A DNA stretch of 64,000 bases from Saprospiraceae bacterium (GCA_020627535.1 JAHDGU010000002.1:282214-346213); one strand, 5' to 3'. Numbered from the stretch's first letter, positions 53,370 to 63,943 are shown. Notes: generated by a model not told the origin, from the letters alone. Program-made: numbers and translations.

Positions 53370-53718
53370 TACTTCATTTCTCACATTTTTTATTGCGCAG
53401 CTTTTGGTGCCAATTTCTGCCCTGGGTTCTTTGGTGGAAGAAGGGTGCGCAAGAGTTAGCTAAACAAGAGTGCTTGTTGGGAGCAACATGCCTCCCTGCG
53501 GTGGGCGGAGGCTTGACATCGGACTTTTCGGGGGCATATTGACCACTTACATTCTTATAGCTTTCTACACGCGCTCCACACCAAGTCGTCAAGAAGTAAG
53601 TCAATGACGGTCGAGTCACCGTTCGACTTGGGCTAAAAAGAGGTCTCATCTTCTTCTTGTTGGCTTCATCAAAGATTTGATTACGAGCTCCTCAGCTCAG
53701 AGCAGATAGCAAGAGGAC
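53370..53718. other. Intergenic region after rplT, with a hairpin
   Basis: A stem GCCTCC (53490-53495) / GGAGGC (53507-53512) with an 11-nt loop is present. It is not followed by a T-run and is far from rplT. A minus-strand ORF of 91 codons (53374-53649) covers most of the gap, but it has no recognisable domain. I see no other feature. Confidence 0.4.
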
Positions 53719-54990
53719 CTATTTCCTGATAGCCACCACGGGATCTTTGCGACTTGCGATCCATGCTGGTATCATACCAGCTAGCAGACCCACAATCGCA
53801 GCGATCAGTACACCCAATAGTGCCATCATCGGCGACACAAAAAACTTGAAAGGAATGGCGTCAAAGGCATTGATCGCGGACATGACGCCTACGGTAAAGA
53901 GGATGCCAATGAGTCCGCCAAAAATGCTCAAGAGCATGGCCTCTAGTAGAAATTCTGTCAGGATCACACTTGGCTTGGCACCGATGGCTTTTTTGATACC
54001 GATAATCTTGGTACGCTCATTTACGGAAACGAACATGATATTGGCGACACCAAACATGCCTACAAGCAAGGCAAACAAGGCGATGAAGAAGCCGCCTAGT
54101 CTAATGGTGGCAAATAAGCCATCTATGGCATCATTGATCATAGACTGCTCATTGAGTGCAAAATTGTTGTCCTGAGCAGGCTTTAGCCTCCTAGTGCTCC
54201 GCAGCACACCAGTAACCTCTTCCTTGAGCTGATCTAGATCTACACCCTCATGTGGAAGGACATTGAAGAGTCTGCCCATACGAGTTTTCTGATTGAGCAC
54301 GTAGCTCTTCTGCATATTCTCAGTACTGATAATCACGGCTTCGTCGTAGGGAATCATACTGAAGAGGCTCTTGCCTTCCTTCTGCAAAACCCCGACGACC
54401 TGGTACTTGCGTCCCAAAAACTTGACGTATTTCCCTATGGGTTCGATTTGCTTGAAGAGAGCTTCTGCTACTTGGTGACCTAGGATGACCTTGTCATCGC
54501 CGCTTGACCATTCCTTGGCAGAAAAGAATCGGCCTTCTTGCAGTCTCAGATTGACGATATCTGGATAGTCTTGTGTGACACCCATGATGAAGCTACCCTG
54601 TACATACTCACTGCGGTACTTGATCGTCTTACCTCCAGTAAAGAAGGCAAGCGAGGCTTTGTCGGCAGAAGGGGCCTTGGACTTTATCGCTTGCAGATCT
54701 ATGAAGTCTGGCTCGGGTCGCTTGAGATACTTGCGAAAGTTATCCTCATTGACTGAGCCATCCCAAGGAAAGATGTCTACATAGAGTACATTGCTACCCA
54801 TGGCAGAGAAAGTCCCTTTGATATCCGTCTGTAGGCTATTGACCGCAGATTGCACTGCCACGATGCAGAAGATGCCGATCGTGATACCTAGAATGGACAG
54901 GAGTGATCTGAGTCGATTGGCGAAGAGCTGCTGTGTAGCTTGACGGAAGCTCTCGTACAATATGCGAAAGAAGTTATTCACTGAGATCAA
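53719..54990 (-). CDS. ABC transporter permease of the MacB/FtsX type
   Basis: 423 residues. One N-terminal membrane helix (~22-42; LLSILGITIGIFCIVAVQSA), a periplasmic MacB_PCD domain (~50-280; NVLYVDIFPWDGS, GSFIMGVTQDYPDIVNLRLQ, EGRFFSAKEWSSGDDKVILG), and three C-terminal helices of an FtsX domain (NIMFVSVNERTKIIGIKKAI, GAKPSVILTEFLLEAMLLSI). The matching ATP-binding subunit is not adjacent. Members export lipoproteins, peptides or drugs, or signal across the envelope. Confidence 0.9.
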   Translation of the reverse strand: MISVNNFFRILYESFRQATQQLFANRLRSLLSILGITIGIFCIVAVQSAVNSLQTDIKGTFSAMGSNVLYVDIFPWDGSVNEDNFRKYLKRPEPDFIDLQAIKSKAPSADKASLAFFTGGKTIKYRSEYVQGSFIMGVTQDYPDIVNLRLQEGRFFSAKEWSSGDDKVILGHQVAEALFKQIEPIGKYVKFLGRKYQVVGVLQKEGKSLFSMIPYDEAVIISTENMQKSYVLNQKTRMGRLFNVLPHEGVDLDQLKEEVTGVLRSTRRLKPAQDNNFALNEQSMINDAIDGLFATIRLGGFFIALFALLVGMFGVANIMFVSVNERTKIIGIKKAIGAKPSVILTEFLLEAMLLSIFGGLIGILFTVGVMSAINAFDAIPFKFFVSPMMALLGVLIAAIVGLLAGMIPAWIASRKDPVVAIRK

Positions 54991-55062
54991 AATTAACCAG
55001 CAGGGCGTGAAGATCTATAGAGATTAGATCAATGCATATCGATCATCTACAAACACCAAGAT

Positions 55063-55078
55063 ATTTGGGCGAAAGCCC
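55063..55078 (+). repeat. Dispersed ATTT/GAAA hairpin motif, copy 7
   Basis: ATTT, stem GGGC, loop GAAA, stem GCCC. Intergenic, between the permease and queA; identical to the core of the copy at 49422. Confidence 0.75.
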
Positions 55079-55196
55079 TCTCAGCTACCACCAAAAGATG
55101 CCTCACTCTAGACCGTATATGACTGGCCCATAAGCGCAAAGAGCAAGACTCACAAGGAGCTCAATCATAGCTTGATACAGCTCTGAAAAATAGGAC

Positions 55197-55226
55197 TTGT
55201 GTAGCTCGGCTATATCTGTAATTTTG
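55197..55226 (+). promoter_or_regulatory. Putative promoter of queA
   Basis: TTG at 55197-55199 and TAATTTTG at 55219-55226 fit the Bacteroidota consensus with a 19-bp spacer. Start would be near 55233, giving a short leader of ~16 nt. Confidence 0.5.
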
Positions 55227-55248
55227 CACGACTAAAATCAAGCCTTTA

Positions 55249-56313
55249 ATGCGGACAAAACTCTCCGAATTTGACTTTGAGTTGCCAGAAGAGTTGGTAG
55301 CCAAATATCCTACAGAGTACAGAGACGAATCTCGACTCATGGTCGTCCACAAGGACACTGGTCTGATCGAACATAAGGTCTTCAAAGACATCATTGACTA
55401 CTTTGACGAAGGAGACAGTTTTATCTTCAACAATACGCGCGTGTTCCCAGCTCGTCTCATCGGACGCAAAGAGAAGACAGGGGCTCAGATAGAGGTCTTC
55501 CTTCTGAGAGAGCTCAACGGCGAAGCTAAACTATGGGACGTACTCGTAGATCCAGCGCGCAAGATCCGTGTAGGCAATAAGCTCTACTTCGCAGAAGAAG
55601 AAGAAGAAGATCTTCTCGTCGCAGAAGTGGTAGACAATACGACAAGCCGTGGACGTACGATCCGATTCTTTTACGATGATGAGCAGTACGAGTTCATCGA
55701 CATTCTAGACAAGTTAGGACAGATGCCAATCCCGCCATACCTCAAGCGAGATGCAGAGGATATGGACAAACAGCGATACCAGACGATCTATGCCAAAGAG
55801 CTCGGCGCCGTCGCAGCTCCAACTGCCGGGCTACACTTCTCTCGTGAATTGATGAAGAGATTTGAAATCAAAGGCATCGAGCGTGCGGAGGTGACACTGC
55901 ACGTGGGTCTAGGGACATTCCGTGATATAGATGTAGAAGATCTCTCTAAGCACAAGATGGATGCCGAGTACTTCAAGATCCCTCAGTCTGCGGTAGACAC
56001 AGTGAATAAGACCAAGACATCAGGAGGAAAAGTATGTTGTGTAGGTACGACATCGATGCGAAGTATCGAGACATCAGTCTCTGCCACAGGCCTGCTCAAG
56101 CAAGCTGAAGGGTGGACAAACAAGTTCATCTTCCCACCTTACGATTTTTCTATCGCCGATAGCATGATCACCAACTTCCACTTGCCCAAGAGCTCACTGG
56201 TCATCATGGTCTCTGCCTTTGCTGGTAGCGAGCTCATCAAAGAAGCATATGAGATGGCTATCAAGGAGAAGTACAGATTCTACAGCTATGGTGATGCCAT
56301 GCTGATCATATAG
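55249..56313 (+). CDS. queA: S-adenosylmethionine:tRNA ribosyltransferase-isomerase
   Basis: 354 residues: [36 protein letters not shown]-like [30 protein letters not shown] and [14 protein letters not shown] plus [20 protein letters not shown]. QueA moves ribose from SAM to preQ1 on tRNA to give epoxyqueuosine at position 34. Length matches the family. The next gene starts 76 bp downstream. Confidence 0.95.
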   Translation: MRTKLSEFDFELPEELVAKYPTEYRDESRLMVVHKDTGLIEHKVFKDIIDYFDEGDSFIFNNTRVFPARLIGRKEKTGAQIEVFLLRELNGEAKLWDVLVDPARKIRVGNKLYFAEEEEEDLLVAEVVDNTTSRGRTIRFFYDDEQYEFIDILDKLGQMPIPPYLKRDAEDMDKQRYQTIYAKELGAVAAPTAGLHFSRELMKRFEIKGIERAEVTLHVGLGTFRDIDVEDLSKHKMDAEYFKIPQSAVDTVNKTKTSGGKVCCVGTTSMRSIETSVSATGLLKQAEGWTNKFIFPPYDFSIADSMITNFHLPKSSLVIMVSAFAGSELIKEAYEMAIKEKYRFYSYGDAMLII

Positions 56314-56389
56314 TGAAAAGAAAAATTCTCTTCGGGAACAAATCCAAAAACCCTTGAGTTAACCCAATAATACAACTGAACAACACAAG

Positions 56390-56611
56390 ATGTACTGGAC
56401 ACTAGAACTCGCACATAATCTCGAAGATGCACCATGGCCTGCAACACGCGATGAGCTCATCGACTATGCCGTAAGATCAGGTGCTCCTCTAGAAGTTATC
56501 GAAAATCTGCAGCAGATAGAGGACGAAGGAGAAGTCTACGAAAATATGGAAGACATCTGGCCTGATTACCCGAGGAAAGACGACTTCCTCTTCAACGAAG
56601 ACGAGTACTAA
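56390..56611 (+). CDS. DUF2795 family protein
   Basis: 73 residues, acidic: MYWTLELAHNLEDAPWPATR, DELIDYAVRSGAPLEVIENL and EDIWPDYPRKDDFLFNEDEY. Sequence and length fit DUF2795, a family of unknown function common in Bacteroidota, often near cmk or ribosome genes. It sits 26 bp before cmk and is probably co-transcribed. Confidence 0.85.
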   Translation: MYWTLELAHNLEDAPWPATRDELIDYAVRSGAPLEVIENLQQIEDEGEVYENMEDIWPDYPRKDDFLFNEDEY

Positions 56612-56637
56612 GCTGCTCGTACAATCTCACTCTTACA

Positions 56638-57315
56638 ATGAAAGATCGAAGACCATGGGTCATTGCTATCGATGGATCTTCGTCTAGTGGCAAGAGCAGT
56701 CTTGCCCGATTGCTAGCGGCAAGATTGGGCTACTTGTATATCGACACAGGTGCCATGTATCGAGCTGTGAGCCTGTACTTCTTAGAGCAGTCCATATCAG
56801 TCCATCAAGATGATATGGTACAGGACGCGCTCTTCCACATCGACATAGACCTGAGACATATAGAAGGTCAGCTACATACTTTCCTCAATGATCGCGACGT
56901 CAGCGATGACATCCGTAGCATGGAAGTCTCATCAATCGTCTCAGAAGTGGCGGCAATCTCCAAGGTGCGACGCAAGCTCGTAGAACAACAGCGCCTTATC
57001 GGTCAAGATGGTGGTATCGTCATGGATGGTAGAGATATCGGTACCGTGGTATTCCCTGACGCTGATCTTAAGATATTTCTTCACTGCGAACTCGATCAAC
57101 GTGTGACAAGACGCTATGAAGAACTACTGGCCAAGGGGCGTGATATCACGCGTCTCGAGGTCGAAGAAAATCTCAAGCATAGAGATCACATCGATAGTAC
57201 TCGCCTTGATAGCCCATTGACACAGGCTGATGATGCACATCTCGTCGATAATACGCAGCTGACGATGGATCAAACCATCGAGACGTGTCTAGCACTGATC
57301 GCTGGGCTTGAGTAG
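56638..57315 (+). CDS. cmk: (d)CMP kinase
   Basis: 225 residues. P-loop IDGSSSSGKSSLARLLA at residues ~10-26, YIDTGAMYRAVSLYF, VMDGRDIGTVVFPDADLKIF and the lid R-rich segment VTRRYEELLAKGRDITR. It phosphorylates CMP and dCMP with ATP. Length is normal. Confidence 0.95.
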   Translation: MKDRRPWVIAIDGSSSSGKSSLARLLAARLGYLYIDTGAMYRAVSLYFLEQSISVHQDDMVQDALFHIDIDLRHIEGQLHTFLNDRDVSDDIRSMEVSSIVSEVAAISKVRRKLVEQQRLIGQDGGIVMDGRDIGTVVFPDADLKIFLHCELDQRVTRRYEELLAKGRDITRLEVEENLKHRDHIDSTRLDSPLTQADDAHLVDNTQLTMDQTIETCLALIAGLE

Positions 57316-57495
57316 ATCAGATAAGAAGCTGATTGACCACACCTTACACATGTAGATGAGCTTCCATATCTGATGAGAAGCTGTCGCTCAAAAAGTTTTT
57401 AGAAAAAAAATGATAGCGCAGGAACTTATACTCGCCTTGCGGGTTATAGTGCTTTTTATCCGCTAATAGCGAAAAACCGCACAAACTAAAACACC

Positions 57496-58116
57496 ATGTT
57501 CGTAACAGCGCTGATATCATTATTCTCTGTGGTCAACCCACTCGGAGCGGTACCAGTATTCTTGGCAATGACTCCGGCGCACACGCGTGCAGAGCGCGCG
57601 AAGACTGCAGTGCAGACAATGATGTATTTCTCGATGATCCTCTTGTCATTTTTCCTGGCAGGATCACTGATCCTCAATTTCTTTGGCCTGAGCATCAATG
57701 CGCTCCGAATCGCCGGAGGACTGATCATCATGTCATCAGGTTTCTCTCTGCTCAATGGCAAATTTGCAGAGAGCAGAGCCATCAACAAGAAAGTCAAAGA
57801 GGAGGCCATGGAGAAAGAAGATATCTCTTTCACACCTCTGGCCATGCCCTTACTGTCTGGACCGGGATCGATCTCCTTATTGATTGGAATGCAGAATGAA
57901 TTTCCCTTATGGGCCGACAGGATTCAAATCATTGGCGCCATATTGGCCATGGGCTTGATCGTATTTGCGATCTTGAGATTTTCTCCATTCTTGTTCAAGC
58001 TTCTCGGCGTGTCCGGCCTCAAGGCCATCTCGCGGATCATGGGATTTTTGACGACTGCCATTGGCATCCAGTACATCATCACTGGTGTCGTGGAACTCGT
58101 GAAGCAATTGGCATAG
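57496..58116 (+). CDS. MarC-family integral membrane protein
   Basis: 206 residues, about six hydrophobic helices. FSVVNPLGAVPVFLAMTPAH, LRIAGGLIIMSSGFSLLNGK and PLLSGPGSISLLIGMQ are MarC/UPF0056 motifs. The family has no proven transport function despite its early link with antibiotic resistance. It converges on the large type B gene. Confidence 0.9.
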   Translation: MFVTALISLFSVVNPLGAVPVFLAMTPAHTRAERAKTAVQTMMYFSMILLSFFLAGSLILNFFGLSINALRIAGGLIIMSSGFSLLNGKFAESRAINKKVKEEAMEKEDISFTPLAMPLLSGPGSISLLIGMQNEFPLWADRIQIIGAILAMGLIVFAILRFSPFLFKLLGVSGLKAISRIMGFLTTAIGIQYIITGVVELVKQLA

Positions 58117-58142
58117 ACGGAGCAGCGTGATGCTCGTCAGGA

Positions 58143-61100
58143 TTACCTGATGAGCGTCACGTCTCCACTGATATTCTTCTGGAAGCCATCTCTGAAGCGA
58201 ACTACTGCGTACCAGCTATACACACCTGGTAGTGCCAGCTCTCCCTTCATCAAGCCATCCCAGCCATACACCTCCAGATCATTCGGTGGCAGATTCTGTC
58301 CCTCATACACCTTCGTCCCCCAGCGGTCATAGATCCGCATCATCTCTACCACCTCTACGGTCTCCTGCCCAAAGATCCCGAAGTAGTCATTCGTCCCATC
58401 TCCATTTGGGCTAAATACATTCGGTACATAGGTCTTCCTGCTCACCTGCACCCGTACCACTATCTGATCACTCGCCGTACAACCTCGCTCATCTGTGATA
58501 CTCGCCACATAGGTCGTCGTGATGATCGGCTCTACATCCAGATTCTGACACCCTGCATCCAAGCACACATCTGTCGTATCTCCGCCACTCCACTCGACCA
58601 TACTCGATCCCGTGTTTGTCCCACCGAGAACCTCTGCCATGATCTCTAGTCCTGCTCCAAACTCCAAGGTCGTATCTGACGGTAAGGTCAAGATCAACTC
58701 CTCTGGCTGTACCAGCGTCCGTTCTTCGCCCAGCTCACAGCCATTCTCGTCTCGAACCAATACTTGGTAATCACCAGGCCCCAAGTTCATGAACGATCCA
58801 TCCGTCTGGAAACTCGCTCCCCCATTGATACTATACTCTACCGTGCCTGTACCACCATCTACCATGATCTCTATGAAGCCATTCCCCTCTCCAAAGCACT
58901 TCACATCTTGGCTATTCACCATGAAGTTGCTGAAGGTATTTCCGATCTCTTGCACCATCACTTCTCTACTGCTGCTACAACCATTCCCATCATCTGTCAC
59001 CGTGATCGTATACACCCCTGCTCTACTCACTGTAGGACGATAGCTATCTCCTCCTGATAAGATCTCTCCATCATCTGTGCTCCACTCCACGCGGATATCT
59101 CCGCCACTTGCACTACCACTCGCATCGATGAAGGTCTCCATCGACTCACAGGTCAAGTCTCCGACGTCCGTGATCACGATCGTCGGACTCACCGTATCGA
59201 TCGTCACCTCTACACTCGACAGTGCCGGACAGCCCGTCTCTGTATCTAGTACGCGCAAGTTGTATGTACCCGGCACACTCACCATCGCCGTGATCTCATC
59301 ACTGATCACTTCGTCTGAGCTATTGGTCCACTCATACTCAATATTGTCGCCCTGATCACTGCCACTACCATCTAGTGTCACCTGAGTCACTGCGCAACTC
59401 AGCTCTCTGCTCTGGCCTGCATCTGCAGTCGGCAAGTCTCCATTGAACACAATATCGATAAACGTCTCGCGCACACAAGCCCCATTCGTCAGCTCTAGGG
59501 TATATCTCCCCGCTGCCAAGGCCCGCACCTCGCCACTCGTCACATCTCCGCCAATCACGGCTCCATCGCTCGCAATCCATCTGTAGCTCACGCCTGCAGG
59601 TGTGCTCGTCAATCCGCTCAGCACCATCTCTGGATCACTACACGTCAGCTCATTGCCCGCACTCGTGATCACCGGTACCGGTATCTCATACCACACCACT
59701 GGGGTCCCTACACCTATATCAAAGCAGGACGTGCTACTCGTATCCACAAAGCCTGCTCCATCATCACTCCCCAAGATCGGTGAAGCATAGTATACCGTCC
59801 CATAGTCCATCCCCGTAGCGATAAAACTGAAAATCCCTGTACTATTCACCTGCAAAATGTCGCCAAAGGCTGCTCCTGGATCCGTATGCAATACAAAGTA
59901 TAACTCATCATCTCCATCTCGAACCTCTGTCGTATTATTATACAATACATCCAAGTCCTCATCCTCACACAGATCTACCTGATCTGTCCCTACGCGTCCT
60001 ACTGTCGTCTCACACGGACACTCAAAGCTCGTCAGCACTCGTACTGTATCACAGCCATTCACATCCCAGATCTCAATCAGTACTGTACTGTCACTTGGTA
60101 TCTCTCCACTGATGTAGTTCAAGCCCACTATGCCTCCAGGTCGATCACTCCGCGAATCATAGGTCCCTAGCTGCCCGCCGCGTATCGGAAAACGTACCGT
60201 GTAACCCGTATTGGTCGCATTGCACGTAAATTCTATCTCCGCCACATCTACCCGCGGCGAACTCAAGATCGTAATCTCTACCGTGTCTCTATCAATGCAA
60301 CCTGAGTTGTTCTCTGTCCACTCAAAGCGATATACACCTTCCTCATCTGAACCTGTCGTACCACTCGTCGCACTCGTCGGATCATCTACCTGCACCGTCG
60401 TCGGTCCATCCAAAAATCTCCAGTTACCACTACCGATGCTTGGCACCGCAAATAAGTTGAAATCAGTCTCGCAGGTACGTGCCGTACCACCTGCGTCTGC
60501 CTCAGGATTCTCATGCCATACCACTGGCCGGCCTTGTGATACCGCTAGACAGCCGTCCAATAGATTCACCACGCCATTGTTCCCATCGCCTACCACTGCA
60601 CTGATGTAGTACACCTGTTCGAAGTTCATCGTCAATGGATCAAAACCAAAGGAGCCAGTCCCGTTGATCTCCAGCACATTGACCAAGACGTCCATGTCGC
60701 CCTCGTGAAGTACATAGCTCGTCGTATCGTCCGCGTCGTATACCTCAAAGGCATCATTGTAGCTGATCATCGACAGCTCATCCTCACATAAGTCTTGCAC
60801 ACTATTCACCCCATCCATCGTCCCCACTTCACTCTCGCAGATGCAGTTCTCTACACCCATCACTGTGGGTATCACACAGCCATTCGCATCTTCGAGGATC
60901 ACCTCGTAGGTGCTATCTCGAGCAATCACCTCTGACATGTACGTGCTATCATTGATCAAGCTGCCATCGCCCAATACAATCGTATAAGGACGTGCACCAC
61001 CTTCGATCTCGAAAGTCACTGTATACATATCCGCTGCCTCATTGCACTCCGTCAAGATATTGATCGCTCGTCCGATCTCATAAAACTCTATCTGTAATGT

Positions 61101-63821
61101 CGCTGTATCTGTGCAGCCATTGTTATTCTCTACCCAGGTCAGATCATACACGCCTGGCATGTCTGCGCTCATCGTCGCTTTGGCCTCGGTGCTATCACTG
61201 ATCGTCACCACGCCAGGGCCCGTCATCTCGATCCATCTTCCTGTACCTACGCTACGCACTGCATCCAGATCCACCATCAGATCGCACAGCTGAGTGTCAC
61301 GTCCAGCATCTGCTGTAGGATAGGCATACCAGATCACTGGTTGACCTTGGGCTACTCCCAGACAGCCATCGCCTAAGTCTATATCCCCATTCCCCGTCGT
61401 ATCCGTGCCTGCTACAAAACTGATGTAGTAGGTCTCGCCCAGGGTCATCGTCTCATCATCAAAACTGAACTCTCCAGTGTCATTGGTCCCAAATACCGTC
61501 CCTAGACTCAATCCAGAACCATCATGCAACACCCACCGCGTTGTATCATCTTCATCCAAGATCGGATCCATATCTATTTGGCCTTGAGCCACTCCATCTG
61601 CACATAGCTCGATCAAGTCCTGAACCATCGTCCCCGCCATCGTCGTACAATTGCAACGTACTGTGTCTCCTATCACCTCGATCGGCCCACAACCATTGTC
61701 ATCAGTAATCCGCACAAAATATGGCTCACCACTGTCTATCAATTCTGAAGTGTACGTACTGCCATCGATGGTCCCGCCACCGTCCAGAATCATATATGGC
61801 TCTGCACCACCCTCGATCTCGATAGTCACCACATATTCGCTTCCACCCTGACACATGATGCTCACCTCTCCGAGCTCAGGCTCTTCATAAAATACAATGA
61901 CGACCTCGTCAAAATTGCTACAGTCTCCGATGAAGTCACTCCATCTGAGCACATAGACACCGGCCGCATCTACCGTGATGGTTGATGCCGGATCAGTAGG
62001 GTCACTGAAGATCACATTTCCCGGCCCATCCGTCACTGTCCATACCCCTTCATCACCTGCCAAGCCGGCATTGAGCATGGCCACTGTATCAATACCACAA
62101 TACTCTTGGTCATCGCCTGCATTGGCTTCTGGTGGCACGACGACTTCTACATCAAGGCATACAGGATCGCCAATGAAGGATCCGCATTGATTGGCGGCTG
62201 ATACGAGGCAAATCTGACCAGATTCAGCAAATGAAAAGTCTACGGTAATCTCATTGGTGCCATCGCCCATGATGATCGCAGCTCCAGTGGGGAAAGTCCA
62301 CTCATAGAGTATGATGTCATCACCAAGAGAGGTCACCGAGTAGGTCTCAATATCTCCTAGGCATACCGTCGCTTCTCCTTGTATCGCATCTGGATCTGGT
62401 GGTAAGAAGTCCGCTGTATTGACAGGGACCATCAGCTCTTCTAGGTCACACACTTTACCATTGAGCTCCAAGCTAGAGCGCAGTACATATGTGCCTCCCG
62501 GTGGATCAATAGTTACCACGAGTGTGGGGTCAGTTGCACCAGCAATCTCATTGCCATCAGGATCCACCCACTGGTAGTTGATGGTAGCTGGGGCACAGCC
62601 ATCTCCTGTCTGTGTCACCATCGCAGGGATGGTGTAAGTGCCATTGTCACAGACAATATCTCCGACAAGCTCTGCCATACCAGTAAGGACCGTAATATCA
62701 TAATTGATAAAGCTGTCACACCCTCGATCTGTGAGGATCATCACCTCACTCATACCACAAGCGCTGACTTGTTGCCCATCAGCGAGTGTGAATGGCAGCT
62801 CATCATCACAAAGAACTGTGTCAATCATGGTGGGATTCTCGTCATTCTCTGGAAATACCACGCGATTTACAGAGAGATCAATCAAGCAATTGTCTGCATT
62901 GAGCACATCACTGTACATGAGAGGACTATTTTCATCAATCACGATGGCGGAGCCACCTTGAGTGTATCCATCAAGTGTTTCCGTCTCGCCTTCACAAAAC
63001 TCCACATCAACCTCCTCCGGAGGCGCTTGTGTCACATTGACATTGACGCAGAGACGGTTATCGCTGCTGTCACACACGAAGGTCGTCCTGACGCATACTG
63101 AGAAAGTACCTTCCGTATCAAAGATCTCTTGGATCGTCGGGTTGGTTCCGTTTTCAATTTCGGTACCGCCATCAATCTGAAAGATGTACTCTGCGTCACC
63201 AATATTGGAGATATTACTCGTCAGATCAAATGGCTCAGAACTCCTACAGACTTCAATCGTTCCTCCTGCTCCGACATCATTGATGGTCTCTGGAGGGTCA
63301 AGTCCAGTGGGCTCTCCACCATTGATAATATCGATCTCAATATCGCAAGATGAACCTGAAAAACCATCCACGAAGATGTGGTAAATCTCCCCCACCGTTA
63401 CAGGCGCCATCACGCTCATGGTATCATCATTGGCATTGGCATTACAGAAAATAGCATTGGCAAAGTCGCAGTCTTCATAGATACCTGCCTGTATGCCTGT
63501 CACGTCTTGACCACCGCTATCTACGGTGTCACAATTGGTCGGAATGATATCAAGAACCAGAAAGTCGGTCCATGCCACAAAGGAGACCCATGTGATATTG
63601 TGAGCGCCAGACTGATCGTTGCCCGGGCAAAGCGGGGAAGGCTGTGCCGCAGGATCCGGATTTTCTGAGCTCATCGAGTACATCAATCCATCAATATCAT
63701 TGATATCGCATAGCACCGGTGCCTCCATGCAGGTAAAAGCAGTCTCATCTTGTGCAGTTGCTGCAAAGCATACTGCACACGCCATGATTACTGCATAGGA
63801 CAACTTGTTGATAAGCCCCAT
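58143..63821 (-). CDS. Large T9SS type B surface protein with repeated Ig-like modules
   Basis: 1892 residues; signal peptide ends at FAATAQ. Residues ~30-170 resemble a secreted-protein N-terminal domain (VSFVAWTDFLVLDIIPTNC, GEIYHIFVDGFSGSSCDI). Ig/PKD-like units follow, including PDADAG-type starts and three larger modules at ~725-990, ~990-1265 and ~1265-1380 with the shared frame CxC, DLCEDE, DDTTxYVLHEG, GCLxVxQGxPVxW. A SprB repeat sits at ~1633-1710. The last ~95 residues are a type B sorting domain (VPNVFSPNGDGTNDYFGIFG, YDRWGTKVYEG, GDVTLIR). Probably a T9SS-exported adhesin. Its last 54 coding bases are identical to the gene at the right edge. Confidence 0.9.
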   Translation of the reverse strand: MGLINKLSYAVIMACAVCFAATAQDETAFTCMEAPVLCDINDIDGLMYSMSSENPDPAAQPSPLCPGNDQSGAHNITWVSFVAWTDFLVLDIIPTNCDTVDSGGQDVTGIQAGIYEDCDFANAIFCNANANDDTMSVMAPVTVGEIYHIFVDGFSGSSCDIEIDIINGGEPTGLDPPETINDVGAGGTIEVCRSSEPFDLTSNISNIGDAEYIFQIDGGTEIENGTNPTIQEIFDTEGTFSVCVRTTFVCDSSDNRLCVNVNVTQAPPEEVDVEFCEGETETLDGYTQGGSAIVIDENSPLMYSDVLNADNCLIDLSVNRVVFPENDENPTMIDTVLCDDELPFTLADGQQVSACGMSEVMILTDRGCDSFINYDITVLTGMAELVGDIVCDNGTYTIPAMVTQTGDGCAPATINYQWVDPDGNEIAGATDPTLVVTIDPPGGTYVLRSSLELNGKVCDLEELMVPVNTADFLPPDPDAIQGEATVCLGDIETYSVTSLGDDIILYEWTFPTGAAIIMGDGTNEITVDFSFAESGQICLVSAANQCGSFIGDPVCLDVEVVVPPEANAGDDQEYCGIDTVAMLNAGLAGDEGVWTVTDGPGNVIFSDPTDPASTITVDAAGVYVLRWSDFIGDCSNFDEVVIVFYEEPELGEVSIMCQGGSEYVVTIEIEGGAEPYMILDGGGTIDGSTYTSELIDSGEPYFVRITDDNGCGPIEVIGDTVRCNCTTMAGTMVQDLIELCADGVAQGQIDMDPILDEDDTTRWVLHDGSGLSLGTVFGTNDTGEFSFDDETMTLGETYYISFVAGTDTTGNGDIDLGDGCLGVAQGQPVIWYAYPTADAGRDTQLCDLMVDLDAVRSVGTGRWIEMTGPGVVTISDSTEAKATMSADMPGVYDLTWVENNNGCTDTATLQIEFYEIGRAINILTECNEAADMYTVTFEIEGGARPYTIVLGDGSLINDSTYMSEVIARDSTYEVILEDANGCVIPTVMGVENCICESEVGTMDGVNSVQDLCEDELSMISYNDAFEVYDADDTTSYVLHEGDMDVLVNVLEINGTGSFGFDPLTMNFEQVYYISAVVGDGNNGVVNLLDGCLAVSQGRPVVWHENPEADAGGTARTCETDFNLFAVPSIGSGNWRFLDGPTTVQVDDPTSATSGTTGSDEEGVYRFEWTENNSGCIDRDTVEITILSSPRVDVAEIEFTCNATNTGYTVRFPIRGGQLGTYDSRSDRPGGIVGLNYISGEIPSDSTVLIEIWDVNGCDTVRVLTSFECPCETTVGRVGTDQVDLCEDEDLDVLYNNTTEVRDGDDELYFVLHTDPGAAFGDILQVNSTGIFSFIATGMDYGTVYYASPILGSDDGAGFVDTSSTSCFDIGVGTPVVWYEIPVPVITSAGNELTCSDPEMVLSGLTSTPAGVSYRWIASDGAVIGGDVTSGEVRALAAGRYTLELTNGACVRETFIDIVFNGDLPTADAGQSRELSCAVTQVTLDGSGSDQGDNIEYEWTNSSDEVISDEITAMVSVPGTYNLRVLDTETGCPALSSVEVTIDTVSPTIVITDVGDLTCESMETFIDASGSASGGDIRVEWSTDDGEILSGGDSYRPTVSRAGVYTITVTDDGNGCSSSREVMVQEIGNTFSNFMVNSQDVKCFGEGNGFIEIMVDGGTGTVEYSINGGASFQTDGSFMNLGPGDYQVLVRDENGCELGEERTLVQPEELILTLPSDTTLEFGAGLEIMAEVLGGTNTGSSMVEWSGGDTTDVCLDAGCQNLDVEPIITTTYVASITDERGCTASDQIVVRVQVSRKTYVPNVFSPNGDGTNDYFGIFGQETVEVVEMMRIYDRWGTKVYEGQNLPPNDLEVYGWDGLMKGELALPGVYSWYAVVRFRDGFQKNISGDVTLIR

Positions 63822-63864
63822 AGTAGATTTCGTTTGAGTTGGCTAAAAATAGCTAATTATCATA

Positions 63865-63880
63865 TGCCTTTCGGCAAAAT
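63865..63880 (-). repeat. Dispersed ATTT/GAAA hairpin motif, copy 8
   Basis: On the minus strand: ATTT, stem TGCC, loop GAAA, stem GGCA. The stem differs from other copies with both sides changed together. It lies ~45 bp upstream of the 1892-aa protein gene, in its leader or promoter. Confidence 0.75.
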
Positions 63881-63943
63881 GACATCTTCTATTCTTAAGA
63901 CTCAAGACAATCTACTAGCGTTGCCGAAGCTCGAAATAATCTT

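Noticed and set aside
53374..53649. 91-codon minus-strand ORF downstream of rplT
   Set aside because: No recognisable domain, signal peptide or promoter; sequence looks like chance translation of an intergenic hairpin region.
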